This document shows, in pieces, positions 1-5,488 of a stretch of DNA of 5,488 bases (positions are counted from its first letter, which is position 1; each line of letters opens with the position of its first letter). The stretch spans positions 1 to 5,488 of the forward strand of contig USCW01000125.1 of assembly GCA_900553315.1 (NCBI GenBank), read 5' to 3'. Source of the stretch: an uncultured Eubacteriales bacterium. Its GTDB lineage: Bacteria; Bacillota; Clostridia; Christensenellales; Aristaeellaceae. The position numbers and the translations under genes were made by a program. Below the pieces are notes generated by a model, which saw only the letters and a program-made list of their open reading frames with translations, was not told the origin of the DNA and made no database searches.

Positions 1-10
1 TCTTCGGGAG

Positions 11-73
11 AGAGGGGTCTGGGGGGAGAGGCGCTTCTCTCAGAGAAGCGGCCTCGCCCCCCAGCCGTCCTCT
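11..73. repeat. GC-rich palindromic intergenic element, copy 1
   Basis: This is a long imperfect inverted repeat. The core is CGCTTCTCT (32-40) against AGAGAAGCG (42-50), a perfect 9-base match around one base; in RNA the innermost pairs would open to make a loop. It is extended by GG/CC, a short mismatch, then six G (21-26) against six C (57-62), CT/AG at the edge, and possibly AGAGG (11-15) against CCTCT (69-73). No T-tract follows on either strand, so it is not a canonical intrinsic terminator. The core recurs at 2424-2441, which suggests a dispersed intergenic palindrome family. An mRNA-stabilising or attenuating role is possible but is only inference. Confidence 0.7.
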
Positions 74-114
74 ACTACAAACTTCCCCCGGAGTTCCGCC
101 TTCGTCTCTCCTCC

Positions 115-143
115 TTGACAAATTTTTCTCGATTGAGTATGCT
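115..143 (+). promoter_or_regulatory. Sigma-A-type promoter for the M56 gene
   Basis: A perfect -35 hexamer TTGACA (115-120) is followed by a 17-base spacer and TATGCT (138-143), which matches 4 of 6 bases of the -10 consensus. Transcription would start near 150, shortly before the AAAGGAG at 159-165. No clear BlaI/MecI-type TACA/TGTA dyad operator overlaps it. Confidence 0.7.
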
Positions 144-158
144 AGGGTAGCGATTACG

Positions 159-187
159 AAAGGAGCGGGAACAGCGCTTCGGCGTTG
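159..187 (+). promoter_or_regulatory. Ribosome binding site followed by a UUCG hairpin at the M56 leader
   Basis: AAAGGAG (159-165) is a good Shine-Dalgarno sequence, but the nearest in-frame starts are TTG 185 (19 bases away) and ATG 209 (43 bases away). Between them CAGCGC (172-177) can pair with GCGTTG (182-187) around a UUCG tetraloop closed by C-G, a very stable hairpin type. The hairpin contains the TTG start, so it could hide that codon, or fold away and change the effective spacing. The paired bases and the spacing are directly visible; any regulatory role is inference. Confidence 0.4.
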
Positions 188-208
188 GGAACGAAAGATA
201 AAACGAGC

Positions 209-2407
209 ATGAGAAGCGTTACGTTTTTTAATTTTCTGCTGGAGGCCACGCTGGTGGGCAGCGTGCTGGTCGCGCTGATGCTGCCCGTGCGGGTGCTGCT
301 GCGGCGTAAGACCGGAAGCGTTGTCGTGTACGCTGCTTGGCTGCTGGTCGCATTGCGGCTGCTGCTCCCCTTCAGCTTTCCCAATCCCCTCATGAATGAG
401 CTTCGGCCTCGACTGTCCAGCAACTACGCCGCACGACCTATCGCCGACCAGATTCGCGTTCGTACCGCCGATGCGCTCTACGACGCTTCCAAGGCCGCGG
501 CGGGTGACAACGTGACTGCACTTCAGGAAAACTCCATGTATCAAATGAGCGTCGCCCTTCGCAATGGCAAGCTGGGACGGCTGATGTTCATCATCTATTG
601 CGGCGGCGCGGGAAGCGCTTTGGCGGTGCTGACGTGGCGCAACGTTAGCTTCCGATTGCGTTTGCGGAAAAACCGCGCTGCCATTCTTTCTCCGGAAACG
701 CTGGCGGCGTATCCGGAGATGCTTCGAAAAGGCAAATTCCCTCTGCCGGTGTGGCTGGCGGAGGGAATCCCTGCGCCGTGCTTGGCGGGCTTCTTTCATC
801 TGCGCATTGTGCTTCCGGCATCCATGGATCCCGCCGATTATCCGCAGGCGCTGCGCCACGAGCTGATGCATGCCCGGATGGGTGATCCCGTCTGGAACCT
901 GCTGCGCTGCATGTGCTGTGCGCTGCATTGGTTCAACCCGCTGGTCTGGCTGGCTGCGTCGCTCTCCCGCGTGGACGGTGAGCTGGCCTGTGACGAGCGG
1001 CTGAGCCGTGGCAGTACGCCCGTGGAACAGGAGGCCTATGCCGCATCGCTGACGCAGTTGGCCAGCAAGCATAGTCTGCCTGAGTTGGGCGTACAGGCGT
1101 CTTCCATGCTGATGAAGCCTCGGCGCATTGCCCTTCGGCAGAAGCTGCTTCGCGCCGGGACGACGGTTCACCCGGCGGCATCCGCTGCGTTTCTGCTAGT
1201 GGCCATGCTGCTGTTCGGCGCGTCCTTTTTCACAGGAGAAAAGGAGTATGCGGCAGCAGCGCCCGTATTTGCTCAGGCCATTCAGCCGCAGGACGTTCCG
1301 AGCAATCAGCCCCGTGTGCAGCGGCACATCATCGCAACGGAGGAGGACGCGCGGAACTGGTTCATTAGGCTGTTCAGCAACCCTTATGTGAAGGCCGAAA
1401 TTACCGAAACACCCGTTGCAGTTTATGATACGGGCACTTGGACGGTGACGGCGGGCAAGCTGTCTGCCGTGTTCGATGACGAGGGCATCATCTCAGCTTT
1501 TTCCAATGGCGAGGTCATGACAAGCACCATGAAGGAGACGGAGGAGAGTCTTGCGGGCTGCGGCGAAGAGAGCATTTACGAATATTTGCGAAGCTTTGCC
1601 AACGCCTGCATGCCAGACGTGACCATTTCCATCTGTGCCGTTGTGCGCGACCGCATTGGCAGCGAGGGACGTTTCGTTACCTGTGAGGCGGGGCACGAGC
1701 ATGCTAGCCGCGCATACCGTATTGCGGTGCAGCTTGAACCGGAGGTGCGTGTGATTTCCTTCATGCTGCTGGATACGCCGGATCGCGCGCTCATCCGCGT
1801 GAGCTCGTTGGCGCAAGCGACGGACAAGCCGGTCGCGGACGAGGAAGATATCCCCGATTACCGCATTACGATGGCGCAGGCGCTGGAGATCGCCCGCGAC
1901 CGCGTGGAGCGCATTGCGAACAGACAAGAGATCGGCAGCAGCATTTCCACGAAGCTCGTGACCGACGCGGCGGGGGATTACTGGCTTGTGACCTTTAAGG
2001 AAGGCAGCGAGGAGCGTTACGTTGTACAGGTGGACGCGTCCAATGGTGAGACGCTGGCGATTTCCGACATGCTGCATTCGGAGAATAATCAGCCCGATGT
2101 GGAGGCGCTTACGCCAGCGCCGGGGCAGCTAAGTAAGGCGGATGCCATCATGATAGCGCGTCGTGCTGTTGCGTCGCAATACAGCTTTTCCACCACGGAG
2201 GTTGCGGCGTTCTTGGTTGCGCGGACGCAGCTGCTTCCGTCCGGGGCGCATTGGATGGACTATGAGCTTCCGGCAGACGCGTGGTGCGTTTCTTTCCGAA
2301 TGCCCGACAGCGATCCAGCCTTTATTTCCGACTACGACGTTCTTCTAAACGCCCAAACCGGCGAGCTCCTGACAATCTTCGACCCGTCGAATAACGCGAA
2401 CGGGTGA
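209..2407 (+). CDS. BlaR1/MecR1-like M56 family membrane metallopeptidase with PepSY-like C-terminal region
   Basis: A 732-residue membrane protein of peptidase family M56, the family of the antibiotic sensors BlaR1 and MecR1, whose cytosolic zinc protease domain leads to removal of a repressor. Numbering from ATG 209, hydrophobic segments lie at about 9-31, 37-55, 125-143 and 325-342. The zinc site is HELMH (217-221) with ELACDE (258-263) as the downstream glutamate motif; HWFNPLVWL between them is characteristic of M56. After the last membrane segment comes a roughly 390-residue, probably extracellular region. It has no recognisable penicillin-binding sensor domain; instead it carries PepSY-like modules at about 550-621 and 639-732, and possibly a divergent one at 377-530. 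The ligand is therefore unknown and beta-lactam sensing is not supported. No BlaI-type repressor gene lies next to it within the window. ATG 209 is chosen because homologues begin just before the first membrane helix; TTG 185 would add eight polar residues. Neither start has an ideally spaced ribosome binding site. The fold assignment is firm; the biological role is open. Confidence 0.88.
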   Translation: MRSVTFFNFLLEATLVGSVLVALMLPVRVLLRRKTGSVVVYAAWLLVALRLLLPFSFPNPLMNELRPRLSSNYAARPIADQIRVRTADALYDASKAAAGDNVTALQENSMYQMSVALRNGKLGRLMFIIYCGGAGSALAVLTWRNVSFRLRLRKNRAAILSPETLAAYPEMLRKGKFPLPVWLAEGIPAPCLAGFFHLRIVLPASMDPADYPQALRHELMHARMGDPVWNLLRCMCCALHWFNPLVWLAASLSRVDGELACDERLSRGSTPVEQEAYAASLTQLASKHSLPELGVQASSMLMKPRRIALRQKLLRAGTTVHPAASAAFLLVAMLLFGASFFTGEKEYAAAAPVFAQAIQPQDVPSNQPRVQRHIIATEEDARNWFIRLFSNPYVKAEITETPVAVYDTGTWTVTAGKLSAVFDDEGIISAFSNGEVMTSTMKETEESLAGCGEESIYEYLRSFANACMPDVTISICAVVRDRIGSEGRFVTCEAGHEHASRAYRIAVQLEPEVRVISFMLLDTPDRALIRVSSLAQATDKPVADEEDIPDYRITMAQALEIARDRVERIANRQEIGSSISTKLVTDAAGDYWLVTFKEGSEERYVVQVDASNGETLAISDMLHSENNQPDVEALTPAPGQLSKADAIMIARRAVASQYSFSTTEVAAFLVARTQLLPSGAHWMDYELPADAWCVSFRMPDSDPAFISDYDVLLNAQTGELLTIFDPSNNANG

Positions 2408-2413
2408 GTTTGC

Positions 2414-2480
2414 GAGGGAGGGGGCTTCTCTGAAGAGAAGCATCCCTCCGTAGCGTAAGCGCACGCTGCCCCTTGCCCTC
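2414..2480. repeat. Palindromic intergenic element, copy 2, with a cloverleaf-like fold
   Basis: Just after the M56 stop codon, GCTTCTCT (2424-2431) faces AGAGAAGC (2434-2441), the same core as the element at 32-50. A second small hairpin follows, AGCGT (2452-2456) with ACGCT (2463-2467). An outer stem can enclose both: GAGGG (2414-2418) with CCCTC (2476-2480), and GGGG (2420-2423) with CCCC (2469-2472). Alternatively GGAGGG (2417-2422) pairs with CCCTCC (2444-2449) to lengthen the first hairpin. No T-run follows, so classical Rho-independent termination is not supported, although the structure may protect the 3' end of the M56 transcript. It resembles the dispersed intergenic palindromes seen in some Clostridia, a recollection that could not be verified here. 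Confidence 0.65.
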
Positions 2481-2488
2481 TCCAAAAG

Positions 2489-2517
2489 TTGAGCCCCCTT
2501 GCGTTTCGTGTTATACT
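2489..2517 (+). promoter_or_regulatory. Sigma-A-type promoter for the polC-like gene
   Basis: TTGAGC (2489-2494, 4 of 6 matches to TTGACA) is separated by 17 bases from TATACT (2512-2517, 5 of 6 matches to TATAAT). Transcription would start near 2524, giving a leader of about 35 bases. This suggests the polC-like gene is transcribed independently of the M56 gene. Confidence 0.7.
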
Positions 2518-2550
2518 ATATTTGTTGCGACATGCTTGCAAGACAAAATG

Positions 2551-2562
2551 GGAGGCTCCATG
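2551..2562 (+). promoter_or_regulatory. Ribosome binding site that sets the polC start
   Basis: GGAGG (2551-2555) lies four bases before ATG 2560. A second in-frame ATG at 2548 sits directly before this Shine-Dalgarno sequence and has only a weak purine stretch upstream, so 2560 is the preferred start. The spacing is slightly short. Confidence 0.7.
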
Positions 2563-5488
2563 AGCTACGAGGATCTTTTAAGCAAAATTTATGAAGAACT
2601 GCCGCAGTTACGTGGGCAGCTGCATTCCCCGCATGTGGTATACCTGCGCCCACAGGGGAAGGTGTACATCACATTCCAGAGCAACGTACTGGTGGAGGAA
2701 GCGGCGTTCCTGAAGATGGAGCGTATTCTGCGGCAGGTATTTTCCCAGAAGCCTCTGGCCCTGCGGGTAGTGAGTCCCGCGCTGGCGGAGGATTTTTTGG
2801 CGCATATTGAAGATTACAAGCAGGTATTTATTGATTTCTTGAAGCGGAACTATCCGGCCTCAATCAGTTGGATGGATCAGATGGACTGGCGCTGTGACGG
2901 GGAGCGGATCACGTTGACGTTCCCGGACCCCTTTTCGCTGGAATTTATGGGGCGGCAGGGGGTATCTGCGCGGTTGGCCCAGGCGGTGAAGGACATCTTC
3001 GGCGTGGACGTGAAGGTGGAGCTGACCGTGGCGGGCGATCAGGAGGCGCGATTGGCGGCGCTGCGTGAGGAGCGCATGAAGGAGCAGGAGCAGACCTACA
3101 CCATGGCACAGCTGCAAAAGGCGGCGGAGGTGCAGGAAAAGAAAAAGCAGGAGGCCGCCGAGAAGCGGGAGCGGAAGTCCGCGGCGCCGCGTGAAAAGAA
3201 GGAGCCTGTCGAGGCCAAGCCGCGTTCGCCCATGATGCCGCAAATGACGGATCACGCGCTGGGACGGCCCATCATGGGACGCGCCATTGCGGACAAGCCC
3301 ATCGAGATGAAGGAGCTGACCAGCGACGCGGGGCTTGTGACGGTACAGGGCGATATTTTCAAGCTCGAGACAAAGGAGCTCAAGGGCGGCGAGCTGCTGC
3401 TGGTAACGTTTGCGATCACGGACTACACGTCCTCGGTGCTGTGCAAGTGCTTTATGCGCTATCGCAATCGTTTTGGCCGCAAGAAGGACGACGATGCGCC
3501 GCCGGAGCCCATCACGGAGGAGGAGCGCAAAGCGGTCTGGGACAAGGTGAACCAGATCAAGGAGGGCATGAACGTCAAGGTGCGCGGAGAGTGTCTCTAT
3601 GACAATTTCGCGCACGAGCTGTCCATTTCCGTGCGGGACGTGGTGCCCATGGAGCGCATCGAGCGGGAGGACACGGCGGAGGAAAAGCGCATTGAGCTGC
3701 ACATGCACACCAACATGTCTACGATGGACGCGCTGACCCCGGCGGGCGACCTCATCAAGCGTGCCATCAAGTGGGGGCATCCTGCGGTAGCCATCACGGA
3801 TCACGGCGTGGTGCAGTCCTTCCCGGCGGCGTTTAACGCGGTGAAGGGCAAGGATATCAAGCTGATTCCCGGCTGTGAGGGCTATCTGATCGACGAGACG
3901 GAGATTGTGCAGGACGCGGACAATCGGGACTTTGACAGCCCAATCATCGTGCTGGACTTCGAATCCACGGGTCTGAACACCAAGACCTGCCGCGTGATCG
4001 AGATTGGTGCGGTGAAGCTGGTGGAGGGCACCATTGTGGACTCCTTGAGCATTCTGGTGAACCCCAAGGAGCCCCTGAAGCCGAAAATCACCGAGATCAC
4101 CGGCATCACGGACATGATGCTGGCGGATAAGGAGACGGCGGAGACGGCCATTCCCAAGCTGATGGAGTTCATCGGCGACTGCCCGATTGCGGCGCATAAC
4201 GCGAATTTCGATGCGTCATTACTGAAGGCGGAGCTGCGCCGGCTGGGGCTGAGCTGGCGTGCGCCGGTGCTGGACACGCTGACCTTTGCACGGAAGCTGT
4301 ACCCGGACATGAAGAGCCACAAGCTGGGCACGGTTTGCAAGGCGTTGGGCGTGAGCCTCAAAAATGCGCACCGGGCCGTGCATGATGCGACGGCGACGGC
4401 CCTTTGTCTGGCAAAGATGTACAAGGAGGCCCGGGAAAAGGGACTTAACACCTTGCAGGACCTGAACGATGAGCTGAAGGGCGGCGCCATCGGCGAGAGC
4501 TTCCATATCATTCTGCTGGTAAAGACGCAAAAAGGCATGGAAAACCTGAACCGGCTGGTATCCATCGGGCATTTGGATTATTTCCGCCGCCGTCCGCATA
4601 TGCCGCGGATGATGATTCAGAAGTACCGGGAGGGGCTGATCCTCGGCAGCGCCTGCGAGGCGGGCGAGCTGTTCCGGGCGGTGCTGGCGGGTGAGCCGTG
4701 GGACAAGCTGAAGAAGATTGCCAGGTTTTACGATTATCTGGAAATTCAGCCCATCGGCAACAACGCCTTTCTGGTGCGGGAGGGGCAGGTGCCGGACGAC
4801 GAGGGCTTGCGCGACCTGAACCGCACCATTGTCAAGCTGGGCGAGGAGCTGGGCATTCCTGTGGTGGCCACGGGCGACGTGCATTTCCTCGACCCGCACA
4901 ACGCCGTCAATCGCGCGATCATTCAAGCGGGTCTCGGCTTCGAGGACTGCGACAATCAGCCGCCGCTGTACTTCAAGACTACCAACGAGATGCTGGAGGA
5001 ATTCAGTTATCTGGGCAAGGAAAAGGCGCACGAGGTGGTCATTGACAATCCGCGAAAGATCGCAGATCAGGTGGAGCAGCTTCGGCTGTTCCCCAAGCAT
5101 CCCAAGGGCGAGGATACCTTCCAGCCCTTCTGGCCCGACGCGGCGGACAACATTCAAAATATGTCGTGGAACACCGCCAAGGAATGGTACGGCGATCCGC
5201 TGCCGGAGATTGTTACCAAGCGGCTGGAAAAGGAACTGGGCGTACCCTTGTTCTATCACAGCGGCAGAAACATTGCGCTCACGGAATACGGCGTCGCACT
5301 CCAGGAGGCGCTGACTCCTGTGTTAAAGACGCTGCACCAGATTCCGAACCAGCTCCAGCACCTGGCGCAGGAACGGGAGACCACCATCCGTCTGAACGTG
5401 CTGGCGGCATCGACGCTGGTGACCCAGGCGCTGATCTCCTATAAGAAAGATCACGACGGGCTGAACTTTCAGCTTTTCCAGAACTCCC
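2560..5488 (+). CDS. polC: Chimeric open frame: DNA polymerase III PolC N-terminal two-thirds joined in frame to a LysR-type regulator fragment (3' end outside window)
   Basis: The frame runs 976 codons without a stop and is cut by the window end. Residues 1 to about 893 are PolC, the alpha subunit of DNA polymerase III that replicates the chromosome in Bacillota. In order: an N-terminal domain (about 1-165), a Lys/Glu-rich linker (about 168-225), an OB fold for single-stranded DNA (about 250-365), and a PHP domain with HMH (381-383), TDH (413-415), the GSACEAGELF motif (696-705) and GDVHF (772-776). The PHP domain is interrupted by a DEDDh 3'-5' proofreading exonuclease: D466 and E468 (LDFEST), D551 (HNANFD), H604 and D609 (HRAVHD). 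The PolC-typical YGDPLPEIV (877-885) follows. A normal PolC of about 1,400-1,500 residues would then enter the polymerase core with its GSRGSVGSS stretch and catalytic aspartates. None of that is present. After KRLEKELG (887-894) the protein reads as a LysR-type regulator to the window end. The PolC identity is very secure and the join is plain to see; whether it exists in the organism is doubtful, because losing the polymerase core would be lethal without another polC. Most likely this is a chimeric assembly. Confidence 0.9.
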   Translation, partial: MSYEDLLSKIYEELPQLRGQLHSPHVVYLRPQGKVYITFQSNVLVEEAAFLKMERILRQVFSQKPLALRVVSPALAEDFLAHIEDYKQVFIDFLKRNYPASISWMDQMDWRCDGERITLTFPDPFSLEFMGRQGVSARLAQAVKDIFGVDVKVELTVAGDQEARLAALREERMKEQEQTYTMAQLQKAAEVQEKKKQEAAEKRERKSAAPREKKEPVEAKPRSPMMPQMTDHALGRPIMGRAIADKPIEMKELTSDAGLVTVQGDIFKLETKELKGGELLLVTFAITDYTSSVLCKCFMRYRNRFGRKKDDDAPPEPITEEERKAVWDKVNQIKEGMNVKVRGECLYDNFAHELSISVRDVVPMERIEREDTAEEKRIELHMHTNMSTMDALTPAGDLIKRAIKWGHPAVAITDHGVVQSFPAAFNAVKGKDIKLIPGCEGYLIDETEIVQDADNRDFDSPIIVLDFESTGLNTKTCRVIEIGAVKLVEGTIVDSLSILVNPKEPLKPKITEITGITDMMLADKETAETAIPKLMEFIGDCPIAAHNANFDASLLKAELRRLGLSWRAPVLDTLTFARKLYPDMKSHKLGTVCKALGVSLKNAHRAVHDATATALCLAKMYKEAREKGLNTLQDLNDELKGGAIGESFHIILLVKTQKGMENLNRLVSIGHLDYFRRRPHMPRMMIQKYREGLILGSACEAGELFRAVLAGEPWDKLKKIARFYDYLEIQPIGNNAFLVREGQVPDDEGLRDLNRTIVKLGEELGIPVVATGDVHFLDPHNAVNRAIIQAGLGFEDCDNQPPLYFKTTNEMLEEFSYLGKEKAHEVVIDNPRKIADQVEQLRLFPKHPKGEDTFQPFWPDAADNIQNMSWNTAKEWYGDPLPEIVTKRLEKELGVPLFYHSGRNIALTEYGVALQEALTPVLKTLHQIPNQLQHLAQERETTIRLNVLAASTLVTQALISYKKDHDGLNFQLFQNS
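5218..5488 (+). pseudogene. LysR-type transcriptional regulator fragment, lacking its N-terminus, fused to PolC
   Basis: In the same frame as PolC, residues 887-976 match the LTTR family. RLEKELGVPLF (888-898) is the end of the helix-turn-helix and start of the wing; SGRNIALTEYG (901-911) is the classic wing ending in LTxxG; about 912-940 is the dimerising linker helix; and TIRLNVLAASTLV (942-954) starts the effector-binding domain. The roughly 40 N-terminal residues of a normal LTTR, including most of the helix-turn-helix with the recognition helix, are absent and replaced by PolC. There is no in-frame ATG start or ribosome binding site at the join, so it does not look separately expressed. 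The gene continues past the window. Base composition is similar on both sides, so the fragment may come from the same or a related genome. The LysR assignment is strong; pseudogene is a label of convenience for what may be an assembly artefact. Confidence 0.85.

Noticed and set aside
32..50. Intrinsic terminator for a gene upstream of the window
   Set aside because: The hairpin is strong, but no run of T follows it on either strand, so it is better described as a palindromic repeat.
66..120. BlaI/MecI operator upstream of the M56 gene
   Set aside because: Only a lone TACA half-site is visible near 75-80, with no paired TGTA arm, so there is no support for a repressor site.
1493..2077. A minus-strand open frame opposite the M56 gene
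   Set aside because: It is a shadow of the M56 reading frame, with no start signals or recognisable domains.
2860..4197. A long open frame on the minus strand opposite the PolC coding region, with others at 3882-4565 and 4219-5259
   Set aside because: Their translations are rich in Arg, Leu and His with low-complexity stretches and match no family I recognise. They lie fully opposite clear PolC coding sequence whose GC-rich third positions suppress antisense stops.
4698..5444. Plus-strand open frames in other phases at 4698-5045, 4829-5314 and 5166-5444
   Set aside because: They overlap the continuous PolC-LysR frame, have Arg/Ser/Gly-rich translations without recognisable domains, and lack ribosome binding sites.
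5218..5488. A novel natural regulator made of a PolC nuclease module and a LysR sensor domain
   Set aside because: The LysR piece begins in the middle of its DNA-binding domain and the PolC piece ends just before its catalytic core. The join sits on a short sequence common to both families rather than at a domain boundary, which points to a chimera and not to a designed fusion.

Overview
The window looks like a piece of a Gram-positive (Bacillota), most likely Clostridia-type, moderately high-GC genome. The main reason is the second gene, which begins as PolC, the replicative DNA polymerase III alpha subunit typical of Bacillota. The first gene, a BlaR1/MecR1-like M56 membrane metallopeptidase with a PepSY-like extracellular tail, is also common in Clostridia. 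Both genes are on the + strand, and each has its own recognisable sigma-A-type promoter.

Layout: 1-184 is non-coding, with a GC-rich palindrome and then a promoter (TTGACA, 17 bases, TATGCT). 209-2407 (possibly from TTG 185) encodes the M56 protein: membrane segments, an intact HEXXH zinc site, and a long extracellular region without a recognisable beta-lactam sensor domain. 2408-2559 is intergenic, with a second palindromic element that shares its core with the first, followed by a promoter (TTGAGC, 17 bases, TATACT). 2560 to the window end is one uninterrupted reading frame.

The most striking point is that last frame. Residues 1 to about 893 are a well-formed PolC N-terminal two-thirds (N-terminal domain, charged linker, OB fold, PHP domain split by a DEDDh 3'-5' exonuclease). 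The C-family polymerase catalytic core should follow. Instead the frame passes, without a stop or frameshift, into the wing, linker helix and start of the effector domain of a LysR-type transcriptional regulator (LTTR). The switch falls in the short string KRLEKELG (5218-5241), which fits both families. The PolC part lacks its polymerase core and the LysR part lacks its recognition helix, so the product could be neither a polymerase nor a DNA-binding LysR. I think an assembly or read chimera at a short shared sequence is the likeliest explanation. A real recombination in a second polC copy, or a real fusion protein, is possible but much less likely.

The two genes show no obvious functional link. 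The M56 protein is probably a membrane sensor or protease. PolC is a housekeeping replication enzyme. No tRNA, rRNA, CRISPR array, transposase or new multi-gene system is visible.
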